Shown here: positions 30,248 to 40,555 of the stretch, one piece after another
How the letters are laid out: every line of letters begins with the position of its first letter
How positions within the stretch are numbered: position 1 is the stretch's first letter
Assembly (NCBI GenBank): GCA_963848115.1
Contig: CAWKCP010000006.1
Span: 62,001 to 126,000, forward strand
Direction of reading: 5' to 3'
DNA: 64,000 bases
DNA from: JAWKOK01 sp963848115
Lineage (GTDB): Bacteria; Chloroflexota; Anaerolineae; Caldilineales; Caldilineaceae
Notes under the pieces: model-generated
What the model was told of the DNA's origin: nothing
Seen by the model: only the letters and a program-made list of their open reading frames with translations
Database searches by the model: none
Made by a program: the position numbers and the translations under genes

Positions 30248-30286
30248 GTTAACATTTCACATCACTTGTACCGCAGGACTAGCAGC

Positions 30287-31198
30287 TCAAAGCCGCGACC
30301 CGCGCCGGATGAACTGTGCCAGCTTGGCGAAGAGATCCTCGTGGATGAAGCGCGTGTTCACGTTATCGTAGACGCGAATGGGACGATACTGTCCGCTGTG
30401 GATGTAGTGCATCTGCGGGTCAAACGTGGGTGCCGGCCGCCACGTCCACTGCCCGCACTCGGGATCCATGATAATGCCAATGCAGGGAGAATCACCCAAG
30501 GATCGGTATTCTATGTGGGGAGACCTCGCCGCATTGTGCTCTATGAGCTGATCGATCAGGTACTTCCCGATCTCGCCCTGAGTATACATCTTCTCGATCA
30601 ACTCGGCGTAGCCGACGCTCATGGTCCGGTAGGTCGTTCGGGGGATCTGCCACACCTCCAGGTTTGATTTCATCAACACATTGGCGGCAGTAATGTCATT
30701 GGAGAGGTTGTATTCTCGACCACCGTTTGGCCAATCTCCCCCGCCAATCCAGAGTACGCGAATATTTCGGGATTCGATCTTTGGCTCAAGCAACAGCGCG
30801 GAAGAGATGTCTGTCACCGGCCCGTAAAAGGCGATATGGAGGGGCCTGTCATCGTCCTTCATGGCCTCCTCAATGATCAACTGGGCGCCGGGTGAGTCGA
30901 CAGGCGTTGATTCATCAGGCATGGCATGCGTCGCTCCAGCGTCGACCCGGATGTCGTCTTCCAGGCCCATCAGGCGCAGCAGCAGCATGGTTTCGTCGTA
31001 GCTGTCCTTCATACTTGTGGCGGACTTGCCCGTGCCAAAATGGGCCGGAATGATGCTGTGCAGATCGAATGACGGCGTCAATATCGCATGGACAATCGCA
31101 AATTGGTCATCTGCTTCATTTTTGGCATCGGTGTTGACAATGACACGCTGCTTGGCCTCGGGCGGATAGGCAACGTCAAAAACTGTAAAATCACTCAT
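30287..31198 (-). CDS. Nucleoside-hydrolase-like protein
   Basis: A 303-residue protein of the IunH fold. The N-terminal metal-binding pattern is VNTDAKNEADDQFAIVHAIL (usual DTDPGxDD). Further blocks are YGPVTDISSALLLEP, then IRVLWIGGGDWPNGGREYNL and SNDITAANVLMKSN, matching the catalytic Asp/Asn region. In this family Ca2+ bound by the aspartates activates water to break a ribosidic bond. The substrate here may be another glycoside, since the metal motif is altered (AKNEADD). The start at 31198 follows AAGGAG by 11 nt and the previous gene's stop by 5 bp. A frameshifted paralogue is at 52502-53431. Confidence 0.8.
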   Translation of the reverse strand: MSDFTVFDVAYPPEAKQRVIVNTDAKNEADDQFAIVHAILTPSFDLHSIIPAHFGTGKSATSMKDSYDETMLLLRLMGLEDDIRVDAGATHAMPDESTPVDSPGAQLIIEEAMKDDDRPLHIAFYGPVTDISSALLLEPKIESRNIRVLWIGGGDWPNGGREYNLSNDITAANVLMKSNLEVWQIPRTTYRTMSVGYAELIEKMYTQGEIGKYLIDQLIEHNAARSPHIEYRSLGDSPCIGIIMDPECGQWTWRPAPTFDPQMHYIHSGQYRPIRVYDNVNTRFIHEDLFAKLAQFIRRGSRL

Positions 31199-31203
31199 TC
31201 TGA

Positions 31204-32151
31204 TTATCGCTCCTTGAAATATGAAAAAGGTCGTTGGCCCCACGGCATGGGACGCCCACGCGCAATGACCATCATCTCGTACCAATCATCCCGCTCCAAC
31301 GTGATGTCAACAGCCGTGACTGCCTCCTCAATGTGAGCAGCGTTGGCCGTGCCCACCAGCGGAATCGTACCGCCAGGCACTTGCATCAGCCAGGCAAGCG
31401 CCAGCTGTCCGAGCGTGACGCCATATTGCTCTGCAAAAGGCGACAATTGAGCAACAACCCCGATATCCCTCTGCTTCTGCCAGTCGCTGTGGGGCGCGCC
31501 TTTTCTGCCGGTCAAGACCGCCTGGTGCAGCGGACTCCAACAGAGTAGGTTCATCTTCTTCTCATGAGCAACCGCGGCCAGACCGGTCTCTAACGGTTCC
31601 AAGAAGAGCAGGCTGAACTGGGTCTGCAAGCTCTCCATCCGCACGTAGCTCGACAGCGCGCGGATCTCATCGGGTGTGTGGTTGCTGATGCCAGCATGGC
31701 GGATTTTGCCTTCGCTCTTCAGATCTTCCAAGGCGCGAGCGGTCTCCTCAGGATGGGTCAGGTAGTCGATGCGGTGCATCTGATAGAGATCGATGTAGTC
31801 TGTACCCAGCCGTTTGAGCGATGCTTCACAATTGGCCTTGATGTACGCCGGCGACAGATCATAGGCCTTGTGCTCGTACTCAGGCACCATTCCTGGAAAG
31901 ACGATGCCGCATTTGGAAGCGATGATCACATCCTCACGAGCGATGTTGGCTTCCTTCAATGCCTCGCCCAGAATTCGTTCTGACTCGCCAATACCGTAGA
32001 CGTCGGCGGTGTCGTAGAAATTGATGCCCAGCTCATACGCACGCCGGACCGCGGCTTTACCTTGCTCCTCCCGATCGGGCGTCAGGCTCATACAGCCCAG
32101 TGAAATCGCCGAGACTTGGATGCCGGTGGCGCCCAGTTCATAATATTTCAT
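31204..32151 (-). CDS. Aldo/keto reductase (AKR, YhdN/IolS-like)
   Basis: A 315-residue NADP-dependent reductase starting MKYYELGATGIQVSAISLGC. The tetrad is visible: D and Y in NFYDTADVYGIGESE near 46-51, K in VIIASKCGIVF near 80, and H in YQMHRIDYLTHPEE near 125. The SNHTP and LVGTANAAHIEEAV loops bind the cofactor. Its ribosome-binding GGAG lies inside the last copy of the adjacent 16-bp tandem repeat. It is 2-5 bp from the next gene. The second AKR of the operon, it may handle a different intermediate from the one at 29237. Confidence 0.9.
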   Translation of the reverse strand: MKYYELGATGIQVSAISLGCMSLTPDREEQGKAAVRRAYELGINFYDTADVYGIGESERILGEALKEANIAREDVIIASKCGIVFPGMVPEYEHKAYDLSPAYIKANCEASLKRLGTDYIDLYQMHRIDYLTHPEETARALEDLKSEGKIRHAGISNHTPDEIRALSSYVRMESLQTQFSLLFLEPLETGLAAVAHEKKMNLLCWSPLHQAVLTGRKGAPHSDWQKQRDIGVVAQLSPFAEQYGVTLGQLALAWLMQVPGGTIPLVGTANAAHIEEAVTAVDITLERDDWYEMMVIARGRPMPWGQRPFSYFKER

Positions 32152-32152
32152 T

Positions 32153-32296
32153 GTTCGTCATGCTCCGTGTTCGTCATGCTCCGTGTTCGTCATGCTCCGT
32201 GTTCGTCATGCTCCGTGTTCGTCATGCTCCGTGTTCGTCATGCTCCGTGTTCGTCATGCTCCGTGTTCGTCATGCTCCGTGTTCGTCATGCTCCGT
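32153..32296. repeat. Nine exact tandem copies of a 16-bp unit (VNTR)
   Basis: The unit GTTCGTCATGCTCCGT is repeated nine times without a mismatch. It fills the whole gap between the isomerase stop (which lies in the first copy) and the aldo/keto reductase start. On the minus strand each unit reads ACGGAGCATGACGAAC, holding GGAG and ATGA. Confidence 0.95.
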
Positions 32297-33716
32297 GTTT
32301 ATCATTCTGGTGGTGATAGGTCTCCCAACCCAGATAGGTATTGAACGCCTCATCCAGAATGCCGCTCACGTGACCGTGGGTCATGGCGCAGTGGTGGGCG
32401 AAACCATTCTTGCAGATGTAGCGCAGCAAGGCCTGCAGTTCCCTCACCTCGACCACTGCCTTGGTGCCGGAGATCAGCGAAAGCGGATCGTTGGTAAATT
32501 CACCCTGGCCAATGTAGGTCTTGATGACGCCCTTGCGATCATCCGTGTCAATGCGCGCATAGGTCATCGGCCCGGCCAGCGCACGTGCGTTGACCGCGCC
32601 CCAGGTGTTCTCCTCGCCCAACGTCGTGCCCAATACCTCGGCCGGGATGATCTCGATCTCCGAGACCAGGCTCTTGGCCCAGTTGCCACAATGGAAATAG
32701 AGGCACTTGTCCAACTCGTCGTCATAGTTGTTGTTCCAGTCGACCAGGCCGGCCGGCGCCCTTGAGGCCAGTTGAAGCGCCACCATGGAGAGCGTGCCCG
32801 CGATGTCGACCTCGCACGCACTGGGCATGAAGCGGTCGCTCATCATGCTCATGATGGTGCAGGCATTGATACCGTAGTTGTTCTGCAACGTCTCCCAACA
32901 CTGGATGGCGGTGGCGTCGAGCTCATACTCGTCCATCCAGTCGCCGATGACGATGCCCAGTTTGGCCATCTTGACCAGGGACGGCGGCGGTGCGGCATCG
33001 GCCTTGGCATAGCCGCGGATCTCAACCAGTTTGTCGGACACGCGCTGATCACTGTCGGCCAGTTTCTCGGCCCAGCCGAAGACCTCAGACAGGTCCAACG
33101 TCGTCACCGAGATGCCATTGGCTTCCAGCAGTTTCTCGGAGTAGCGCACGGTGTTGAAAGCCTGTGGTCGTGCGCCGATGGCGCCCAGGCGCACACTGCG
33201 CATGCCTTTAACCACAGCGCAGAGACGCATGAAGGCGTCCAGCTCGCTTGCGAACTCGTCCGAGGCCGGATCGATGACATGGTTTTCGGTCACGCTGAAG
33301 TCGATGCCATATTGATAGAGGTTGTTGGTCACCGACAGCTTGCCGCAGAAGGCATCTCGACGACCAGCCGCGGTCAACTGCTGTGTCGTGTCCGGGAAGG
33401 CGTGGACCAACACGGGCACATCGAGACCGGAGAGACGGATGGCGTCGGCCACGCCCTTCTCGTTGCCGAAATTGGGCAGTGAGACCAGGATGCCGACGAT
33501 CTCGTCCTGGTGTTGCTTGAAGAGCGCGCCGCACTTCTTGGCATCCTCCCACGACTCGACCGCGCCCAGCGGCGTCATCTCCGGCGTCACGCAGACAGCG
33601 TCGACACCCATCTGTTCAAGCGCTGCCAGTATCTGGCTGCGCCCCTCCTGCACCAGACTGTCGGCAAAGAAGTTGCGATTGGTAACGATCACACCCAGTT
33701 TGGGTTTGTCAATCAT
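32286..33716 (-). CDS. L-fucose/L-arabinose isomerase-family protein
   Basis: A 476-residue protein of the FucI/AraA fold, presumably Mn2+-dependent and cytoplasmic, interconverting an aldose and ketose. The N-terminal domain starts KPKLGVIVTNRNFFADSLVQ. The middle contains VLVHAFPDTT and ENHVIDPASDEFASELDAFM. The C-terminal part has CEVDIAGTLSMVALQLAS, NARALAGPMTY and the closing NGFAHHCAMTHGHVSGILDE, where the His pair matches the metal/substrate His region of the family. It lies between the transporter genes and two reductases, giving a likely first step for the imported sugar. The sugar (L-arabinose, L-fucose or other) is not fixed by sequence. Confidence 0.82.
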   Translation of the reverse strand: MIDKPKLGVIVTNRNFFADSLVQEGRSQILAALEQMGVDAVCVTPEMTPLGAVESWEDAKKCGALFKQHQDEIVGILVSLPNFGNEKGVADAIRLSGLDVPVLVHAFPDTTQQLTAAGRRDAFCGKLSVTNNLYQYGIDFSVTENHVIDPASDEFASELDAFMRLCAVVKGMRSVRLGAIGARPQAFNTVRYSEKLLEANGISVTTLDLSEVFGWAEKLADSDQRVSDKLVEIRGYAKADAAPPPSLVKMAKLGIVIGDWMDEYELDATAIQCWETLQNNYGINACTIMSMMSDRFMPSACEVDIAGTLSMVALQLASRAPAGLVDWNNNYDDELDKCLYFHCGNWAKSLVSEIEIIPAEVLGTTLGEENTWGAVNARALAGPMTYARIDTDDRKGVIKTYIGQGEFTNDPLSLISGTKAVVEVRELQALLRYICKNGFAHHCAMTHGHVSGILDEAFNTYLGWETYHHQNDKHGA

Positions 33717-33860
33717 GATTGACTCCTATGTTGTAGATACAAATAGAACGCGGATTCCACGGATTGGCCGGATCAGCGCGGATTCACCCTTTTGGAAATC
33801 CGCGTCGATCCGCTTGATCCGCACAATCCGCGTCCTAACTAAGTAATTGTCCGCAATTAA

Positions 33861-33912
33861 GTTCGTAGTGACGGCTTCAGCCGTCCGGACCGCAAAAGCG
33901 GTTACTACGAAC
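33861..33912. repeat. Compound palindrome between isomerase and binding-protein genes
   Basis: Outer arms GTTCGTAGT / ACTACGAAC enclose a hairpin GACGGCTTCAGCCGTC and CCGCAAAAGCGG. Beyond it, GTAATTGTCCG and CGGACAGTCAC extend the symmetry to about 33843-33942. A non-coding repeat; it could trim or stabilise the binding-protein message. Confidence 0.65.
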
Positions 33913-33967
33913 AAAACCGCTACGTTATTACGGACAGTCACTAAGATCTTTCCTATCGACCGGTCCG

Positions 33968-36006
33968 CTACTGCTTCGGTGCAAAGCGCTCGTAGTCGCC
34001 GGCGTTGTCCGGTGTGAGCAGGACCATGTCGATGGACTGCTTCTCGGGCAGGTCGCTGCTGCCGTTCCGGATGTAGGCATCGGCCTGGATCACGGCCTGA
34101 TTGGCCATCTCGGCCACGGGCTGGAGCGCGGTGGCGTCCAGTTCCCCGGCCACGATGGAGGCGATGGCGTCGTCCGAGCCGTCGAAGCCGACGACGATCA
34201 CGTCGTCACGGCCGGCGGCCAGCAGCGCAGCCTGCGCGCCCAGGGCCATGGTGTCGTTGCCTGCGATGACGCCCTTGATGTCCGGGTTGGCCTGCAGGAT
34301 GGTCTCCATGACGTCAAAGCCCTCAGTCTGGCTCCAGTTGGCGGTCTGCTGGGCGACCATCTCCAGGTCGGGATACTCGTCGATGACGTCGTGGTAGCCC
34401 TGGGAACGGACATGGGCATTGGTGTCCGAGTCCTTGCCGGTCAACTCAACGTACTGACCCTCTTCACCCATCAGCTCGACGAAGTATTCGCCGGCCGCGG
34501 TCGCGCCCTGGTAGTTGTTAGAAACGATCTGGGCGACAGCCACGCCGTCCTGGGTGATCTCACGGTCGACCAGGAAGCTGGGGATACCGGCGTCGGCCGC
34601 CTTCTGCACGGCAGCGATACTTGCATCGGCGCCGGCGTTGTCGAGCACGATAGCGGCCGCGCCCTGGGCGATGGCCGTGTCGAACAGTTCATCCTGCTTG
34701 TTGGCGTCGTCGTCATGGACCAACGAGAGGGTCTCGTAGCCCAACTCTTCAGCCTTGGCCACAGCGATGTCGGCCATGGCGCCGAAGAAGGGGTTGTCAT
34801 GCGACGGCGTGATCACGACGATCAACTGGCCCTCGCCTGTGGCGGCAGCTTCTTCGGCCGGCTCTTCAGTGGGCTCTTCGGTTGCTTCCTCTGCGGCAGC
34901 TTCAGCGGCGCCTGCCTTGGGTGCGAAGCGCTCGTAGTCGCCGGCGTTGTCCGGTGTGAGCAGGACCATGTCGATGGACTGCTTCTCGGGCAGGTCGCTG
35001 CTACCGTTCCGGATGTAGGCATCGGCCTGGATCACGGCCTGGTTGGCCATCTCGGCCACGGGCTGGAGCGCAGTGGCGTCCAGTTCCCCGGCCACGATGG
35101 AGGCGATGGCGTCGTCCGAGCCGTCGAAGCCGACGACGATCACGTCGTCACGGCCGGCGGCCAGCAGCGCAGCCTGCGCGCCCAGGGCCATGGTGTCGTT
35201 GCCTGCGATGACGCCCTTGATGTCCGGGTTGGCCTGCAGGATGGTCTCCATGACGTCAAAGCCCTCAGTCTGGCTCCAGTTGGCGGTCTGCTGGGCAACC
35301 ATCTCCAGGTCGGGATACTCATCGATGACGTCGTGGTAGCCCTGGGAACGGACATGGGCATTGGTGTCCGAGTCCTTGCCGGTCAACTCAACGTACTGAC
35401 CCTCTTCACCCATCAGCTCGACGAAGTACTCACCGGCCGCGGTCGCGCCCTGGTAGTTATTGGAAACGATTTGAGCAACGGCCACGCCTTCCTGGGTGAT
35501 CTCACGATCGACCAGGAAGCTGGGGATACCGGCGTCGGCCGCCTTCTGCACGGCAGCGATACTTGCATCGGCGCCGGCGTTGTCGAGCACGATGGCGGCT
35601 GCGCCCTGGGCGATGGCCGTGTCGAACAGTTCATCCTGCTTGTTGGCGTCGTCGTCGTGGACCAGCGAGAGCGTGTCGTAGCCCAGTTCCTCAGCCTTGG
35701 CCACAGCGATGTCGGCCATGGCGCCGAAGAACGGATTGTCGTGGGATGGTGTGATCACGACGATCAGGTTGGAGGATGCGGCAGCCTCTTCGGCGGCAGC
35801 AGGCTCTTCGGCAGCGGCTTCCTCAGCCGGTTCCTCAGTGGGTTCCTCGGCCGGCGCTCTTCTGCCGCCGGCTCTTCGACAGCAGCTTCTTCAGCCGCAG
35901 CCGGTTCCTCGGCGGGCGCTTCGTCGTCGCCACGACCACAGGCGCCGAGCATCAGCACGGCAACCAGCAGCAGACTCAGTAGTACGAACAACTTACGGTT
36001 CTTCAT
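33968..36006 (-). CDS. RbsB-like sugar-binding lipoprotein with two near-identical ligand domains (one frameshift)
   Basis: Extracellular binding lipoprotein for the adjacent ribose-type ABC transporter. The start at 36006 (AAGGAG upstream) gives a signal peptide with lipobox LGAC (residues 1-22), then a Glu/Ala/Pro-rich spacer. Two Peripla_BP_4 domains follow, each from LIVVITPSHDNPFFGAM to DYERFAPK, joined by another E/A/P spacer. The domains repeat with a 942-bp period and differ by a few residues (YDT/YET, ITQE/ITQD). A missing G near 35855 breaks frame within the first spacer, separating the leader from an otherwise continuous 596-residue reading from 35758. Normal RbsB has one domain of about 300 residues. 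Confidence 0.85.
34913..35767. repeat. Upstream copy of the 942-bp coding tandem duplication
   Basis: Matches 33971-34825 almost base for base over about 850 bp, offset 942. It encodes the first of the two binding domains. Scattered silent differences (for example ctcatcgatgac here against ctcgtcgatgac) show the two copies are real and not a single stretch assembled twice. Confidence 0.85.
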
Positions 36007-36375
36007 GTGTGGAATCTCCTTCGTGAACGTGAATTTATTGAGCGAATGTGGCGGGAAATTAGCCACAGATGGACACGGATGAACACAGATGGTTGTTTGG
36101 TGTTGATCTCCTTCTTCGCTTGAACGTGCGGCCAATGTAGGTCGGGTTGGTAACCCGGCTGGCTTTGCCTTTGCCAGGCTGGTCGGATTGCCAATTCGAC
36201 CTACGACAATGCGGCTGATGCAGGTCAAGTTATCAACCTGACTGGCTGAGCTTTGCTTTTGCTAGGCTGGTCAAGTTGGCAACTTGACCTACATCTTCTT
36301 CCACAGACGACTACGGTAGACACATCAACGACTCTCGAAAGCTAGAGAAATCTGTGTCCATCTGTGGATACCTCT
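36007..36375. other. Intergenic gap with two copies of a hairpin repeat (family D) and 'cacagatg' repeats
   Basis: TGTAGGTCGGGTTGG to CCAATTCGACCTAC (36136-36204) and TGCAGGTCAAGTTATC to GGCAACTTGACCTACA (36219-36292) are two diverged copies of one palindromic element. Each has a central TTTGC-type loop region. 'Cacagatgga/cacggatgaacacagatgg' repeats are at about 36063-36091 and 36351-36368. No gene. This lies between the permease stop and the binding-protein start. Confidence 0.65.
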
Positions 36376-37442
36376 TTACGCCAACTGTTGCTGGCGCTGC
36401 AATGCTGCACGCTCCTGCATCCGCGCCTGGACCTGATCGATGATCACTGCGAGCACGATCACTGCGCCTTTGATGACTTGCTGCCAGAAGGACGAGACGC
36501 CCAATCCGATCAACCCGTCGGTCAGTACCCCAATCACAAAGGCTCCGATGATGGTGCCGCCGATGCTTCCTCGCCCTCCAGACAGAGAAGTACCGCCCAG
36601 AACCACGGCTGCAATTGCGTTCAACTCAAAGAATGTGCCGGTCGCCGGGTGGGCCGCAACCAGTTGGGACGAGATGATCAGACCCACTGTGGCTGCACAG
36701 AAACCGGAGATCATGTAGACAAGCGTCTTGACCCGCTTGACCGGCACGCCCGAAAGCTCAGCCGCCCGCTCGTTGCCGCCGATGGCATAGACCTGGCGAC
36801 CGAAGGGCGTGCGCTGGGTCACGAAGACGGCGACCAGGGCAAAGACGATCATGATCCAGATCGAGTAGTTGATGCCCAGGAAGTTGCCGGCGCCCAACAC
36901 CGGAAAGCCGACGTTGCCAAGCTCTTCACGGCCCACCAAATTGGCGAAGGTGTTGCCGTTGGAGAGCAACAGGGCCATGCCACGCGCCACGTACAGCATA
37001 CCCAGCGTGGCGATGAAGGGCGCCACATTAAAGCGGGTAATGATGAGACCGCTGATGCCGCCCATGAAGACGCCGGTCGCCAGCGTCATCAACATGATGG
37101 TCCAGATATGGGGATAGACCACCACGCCGAACGTTTGCAGAATGATGCCTTCATTGATCAGTCCGCCGGCGACCATGGCGCAGAGGCCAACGAGCGAGCC
37201 GACCGAAAGATCGATGCCGCCGGTCAGGATGACAAAGGTCATGCCGATGCCCAGGATGGCGTTGATGGCCACGTGCTTGGACATGATGACGATATTGGCC
37301 GGCGTCAGAAAGGTGGGCGAAAGGATCGAGAAGACGATCACGAGCACGAAGAGTGCAATGAATGCCCGTCCCCGCAGCAACAACGCCTTCAGTTCCGATC
37401 CGCTGAATCGGTTGGTGGTCGATACGGTTGCTTCTGCTTGGC

Positions 37443-37446
<4 letters not shown>
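36376..37446 (-). CDS. Ribose-type ABC transporter permease (RbsC-like)
   Basis: A 356-residue inner-membrane permease of the BPD_transp_2 family. About nine or ten hydrophobic helices are visible, beginning RAFIALFVLVIVFSILSPTF. The family's signature GGIDLSVGSLVGLCAMVAGG is near residue 75 and the cytoplasmic coupling segment is near VPVKRVKTLVYMISGFCAAT. The late VVLGGTSLSGGRGSIGGTII motif is characteristic. It overlaps the ATPase stop as ATGA, so the two are translationally coupled. It forms the channel for a pentose or other monosaccharide delivered by the two-domain binding protein. Confidence 0.93.
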
Positions 37447-39068
<1,622 letters not shown>

Positions 39069-39101
39069 AATCTACGCCCTGCATAAAGATGATTCCTAAA
39101 C

Positions 39102-39242
39102 ACTACAACGGATTAGGAGTGGAACGGATTGATGGCTGCACTCGTGGTGCTCTTTCCTGCCGGCAAACTGAACAGCTACGAATCATCCCAAATCTTCCGC
39201 CTGTGATGACTAAATCCGTTCGATTCAAAATCCGTTGTAGTA
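39102..39242. repeat. Inverted-repeat element, family A
   Basis: Left tip ACTACAACGGATTAGGAGTG then GAACGGATT; right tip AATCCGTTCGATTCAAAATC then CGTTGTAGT. It is the second member of the family at 576-692 and fills the gap between the ATPase and the next repeat. Confidence 0.7.
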
Positions 39243-39291
39243 TCCATCAAGAATTTCTGTGTCCCATCCGAGCAACATCCGTGTCCATCTG

Positions 39292-39424
39292 TGAGTCCAC
39301 TGCAGAAAGGGATCTTGACACGAATTTACACGAATTATCACGAATCTTCTCTCTGGGGCGACGACACAGTTCGTGTAAATTCGTGACCATTCGTGTCAAG
39401 AAAAGGCTTTTTGCAGTAGAGTCA
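39292..39424. repeat. MITE-like inverted-repeat element, family B
   Basis: Tips TGAGTCCACTGCAGAAAGG and GGCTTTTTGCAGTAGAGTCA. Inside, CTTGACACGAATTTACACGA pairs with TTCGTGTAAATTCGTG and TTCGTGTCAAG, a long near-palindrome. It has no coding potential. Confidence 0.7.
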
Positions 39425-39440
39425 TCTGTGACAAAATCCC

Positions 39441-40082
39441 TCACTCAACCTCAAACGTCACCGGCGTTATCGTGATCTCGCTCAGATCGATGCTGGTCTG
39501 GTTGATGGTGCTGACGGAGAACGTGCCGTCGAAACTGACCGTCTGGCCCAGCAGATTCGCTAGATCGACGTCGCCGAGCACATCGGCGGCTACACGCTTG
39601 TTGATCTCCTTGGAGACCTGGCCGAACTCGGTCTGCTCCTTGAACTCGCCGAACTCGATGAGCCCGGTGGCGTCACGGACCGAGTTGCCGCGGATCAGCG
39701 GGCCGACCTGTACGATGATCTTGCCCGGGCCGTCGTAGCCATCCAGATCGACCACCACCGTGCCGTTGCGGGATTCGGTCAGCACCTCGCTGATGGTTCC
39801 TCTGCCCTTAACCATGAAGTTGTAGGCGCCGCCGATGAAGATTCCGTGCTCCGCGCCGCCTTTCTCCAGGTCCGCCTCAATGGCGGTGAGCACCGTCGGC
39901 AGATCGACTGCGTTCTCAATGATGGCCGGCCGTACGTCGCTCTCCCAGACGGCATCTACATAGGCCGTCGGGTCGAATTCCTCGCTCTTGGCCTGGGCCT
40001 CAACCTCTTCGATGGGCACGATGGTGCAGGCTGAGAGCAGCAATGCCGTGATCACGAGCAGAAGCGCAGTGAGCATGGGCAT
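39441..40082 (-). CDS. DUF2291 lipoprotein of the ribose-type ABC operon
   Basis: A membrane-anchored lipoprotein of about 213 residues. It starts MPMLTALLLVITALLLSACT: a signal peptide with lipobox LSAC. Family features include DPTAYVDAVWESDVRPAIIE near 45, an OB-like beta region (GRGTISEVLTESRNGTVVVD) and NSVRDATGLIEFGEF. DUF2291 genes usually sit next to ribose-type transporters, as here; their role in uptake is not established. The longer reading (from 40559) is rejected: its first 159 codons cover hairpin repeats. No strong ribosome site precedes the chosen ATG. Confidence 0.8.
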   Translation of the reverse strand: MPMLTALLLVITALLLSACTIVPIEEVEAQAKSEEFDPTAYVDAVWESDVRPAIIENAVDLPTVLTAIEADLEKGGAEHGIFIGGAYNFMVKGRGTISEVLTESRNGTVVVDLDGYDGPGKIIVQVGPLIRGNSVRDATGLIEFGEFKEQTEFGQVSKEINKRVAADVLGDVDLANLLGQTVSFDGTFSVSTINQTSIDLSEITITPVTFEVE

Positions 40083-40555
40083 GCCGAACTCAGCCCCCCG
40101 GCCCCCAACCTTGGGGGAGGCTTTGCTTTGCGTGGCTTGCCACACGGATCCACGCTCTGAAGTCGCCGGCCAAGCACTGCTGTGCCGGTCAAGCGTTCCC
40201 CCAAAGGTTGGGAGGCTGCCCGCCCGGCGAATCTTACTGCTATAGCCAGTTAGATAATGTTTCGTGGTTCTCATGCGACAGCTTTCGCTGGGCTTGCATC
40301 GGTTGAAACCGACGCCTGCTACGCAGAACCGGCTGAAGCCGGTTGGCTGACCTACCGTAACGTGCTTCAGCACGTTTCCCATGGCAGACGCCGATTGAAA
40401 TCGGCGGGCCGCGCCGATGGGCGTATCACGAATCTTTTTCTGACTGCCTATAGTATCCATTCTCGACACCGCTCTTTCGTTTCTTCTGTCCCCGATGACC
40501 AAGCCTAAATGCAGATGAAATTCAGAAAAATCTGCGTCCATCTGCGGCCAATTTT
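40083..40555. other. Long intergenic leader made of stacked palindromic repeats
   Basis: The region upstream of the transporter operon, where a promoter must lie. It contains CCCCCAACCTTGGGGGAGGC (about 40102) and the near-inverse TTCCCCCAAAGGTTGGGAGG (about 40196), then short hairpins AACCGGCTGAAGCCGGTT (about 40328), AACGTGCTTCAGCACGTT (about 40359) and CGCCGATTGAAATCGGCG (about 40389). An 'atgcagatgaaattcag' relic sits near 40509. No gene and no clear -35/-10 pair were found. Confidence 0.6.

Noticed and set aside
32153..32296. Possible CRISPR array
   Set aside because: The nine 16-bp units are contiguous with no spacers, so this is a simple tandem repeat.
34391..36082. A 563-codon open frame on the plus strand
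   Set aside because: It is antisense to the binding-protein gene and repeats with the same 942-bp period. It has low-complexity composition and no domain.
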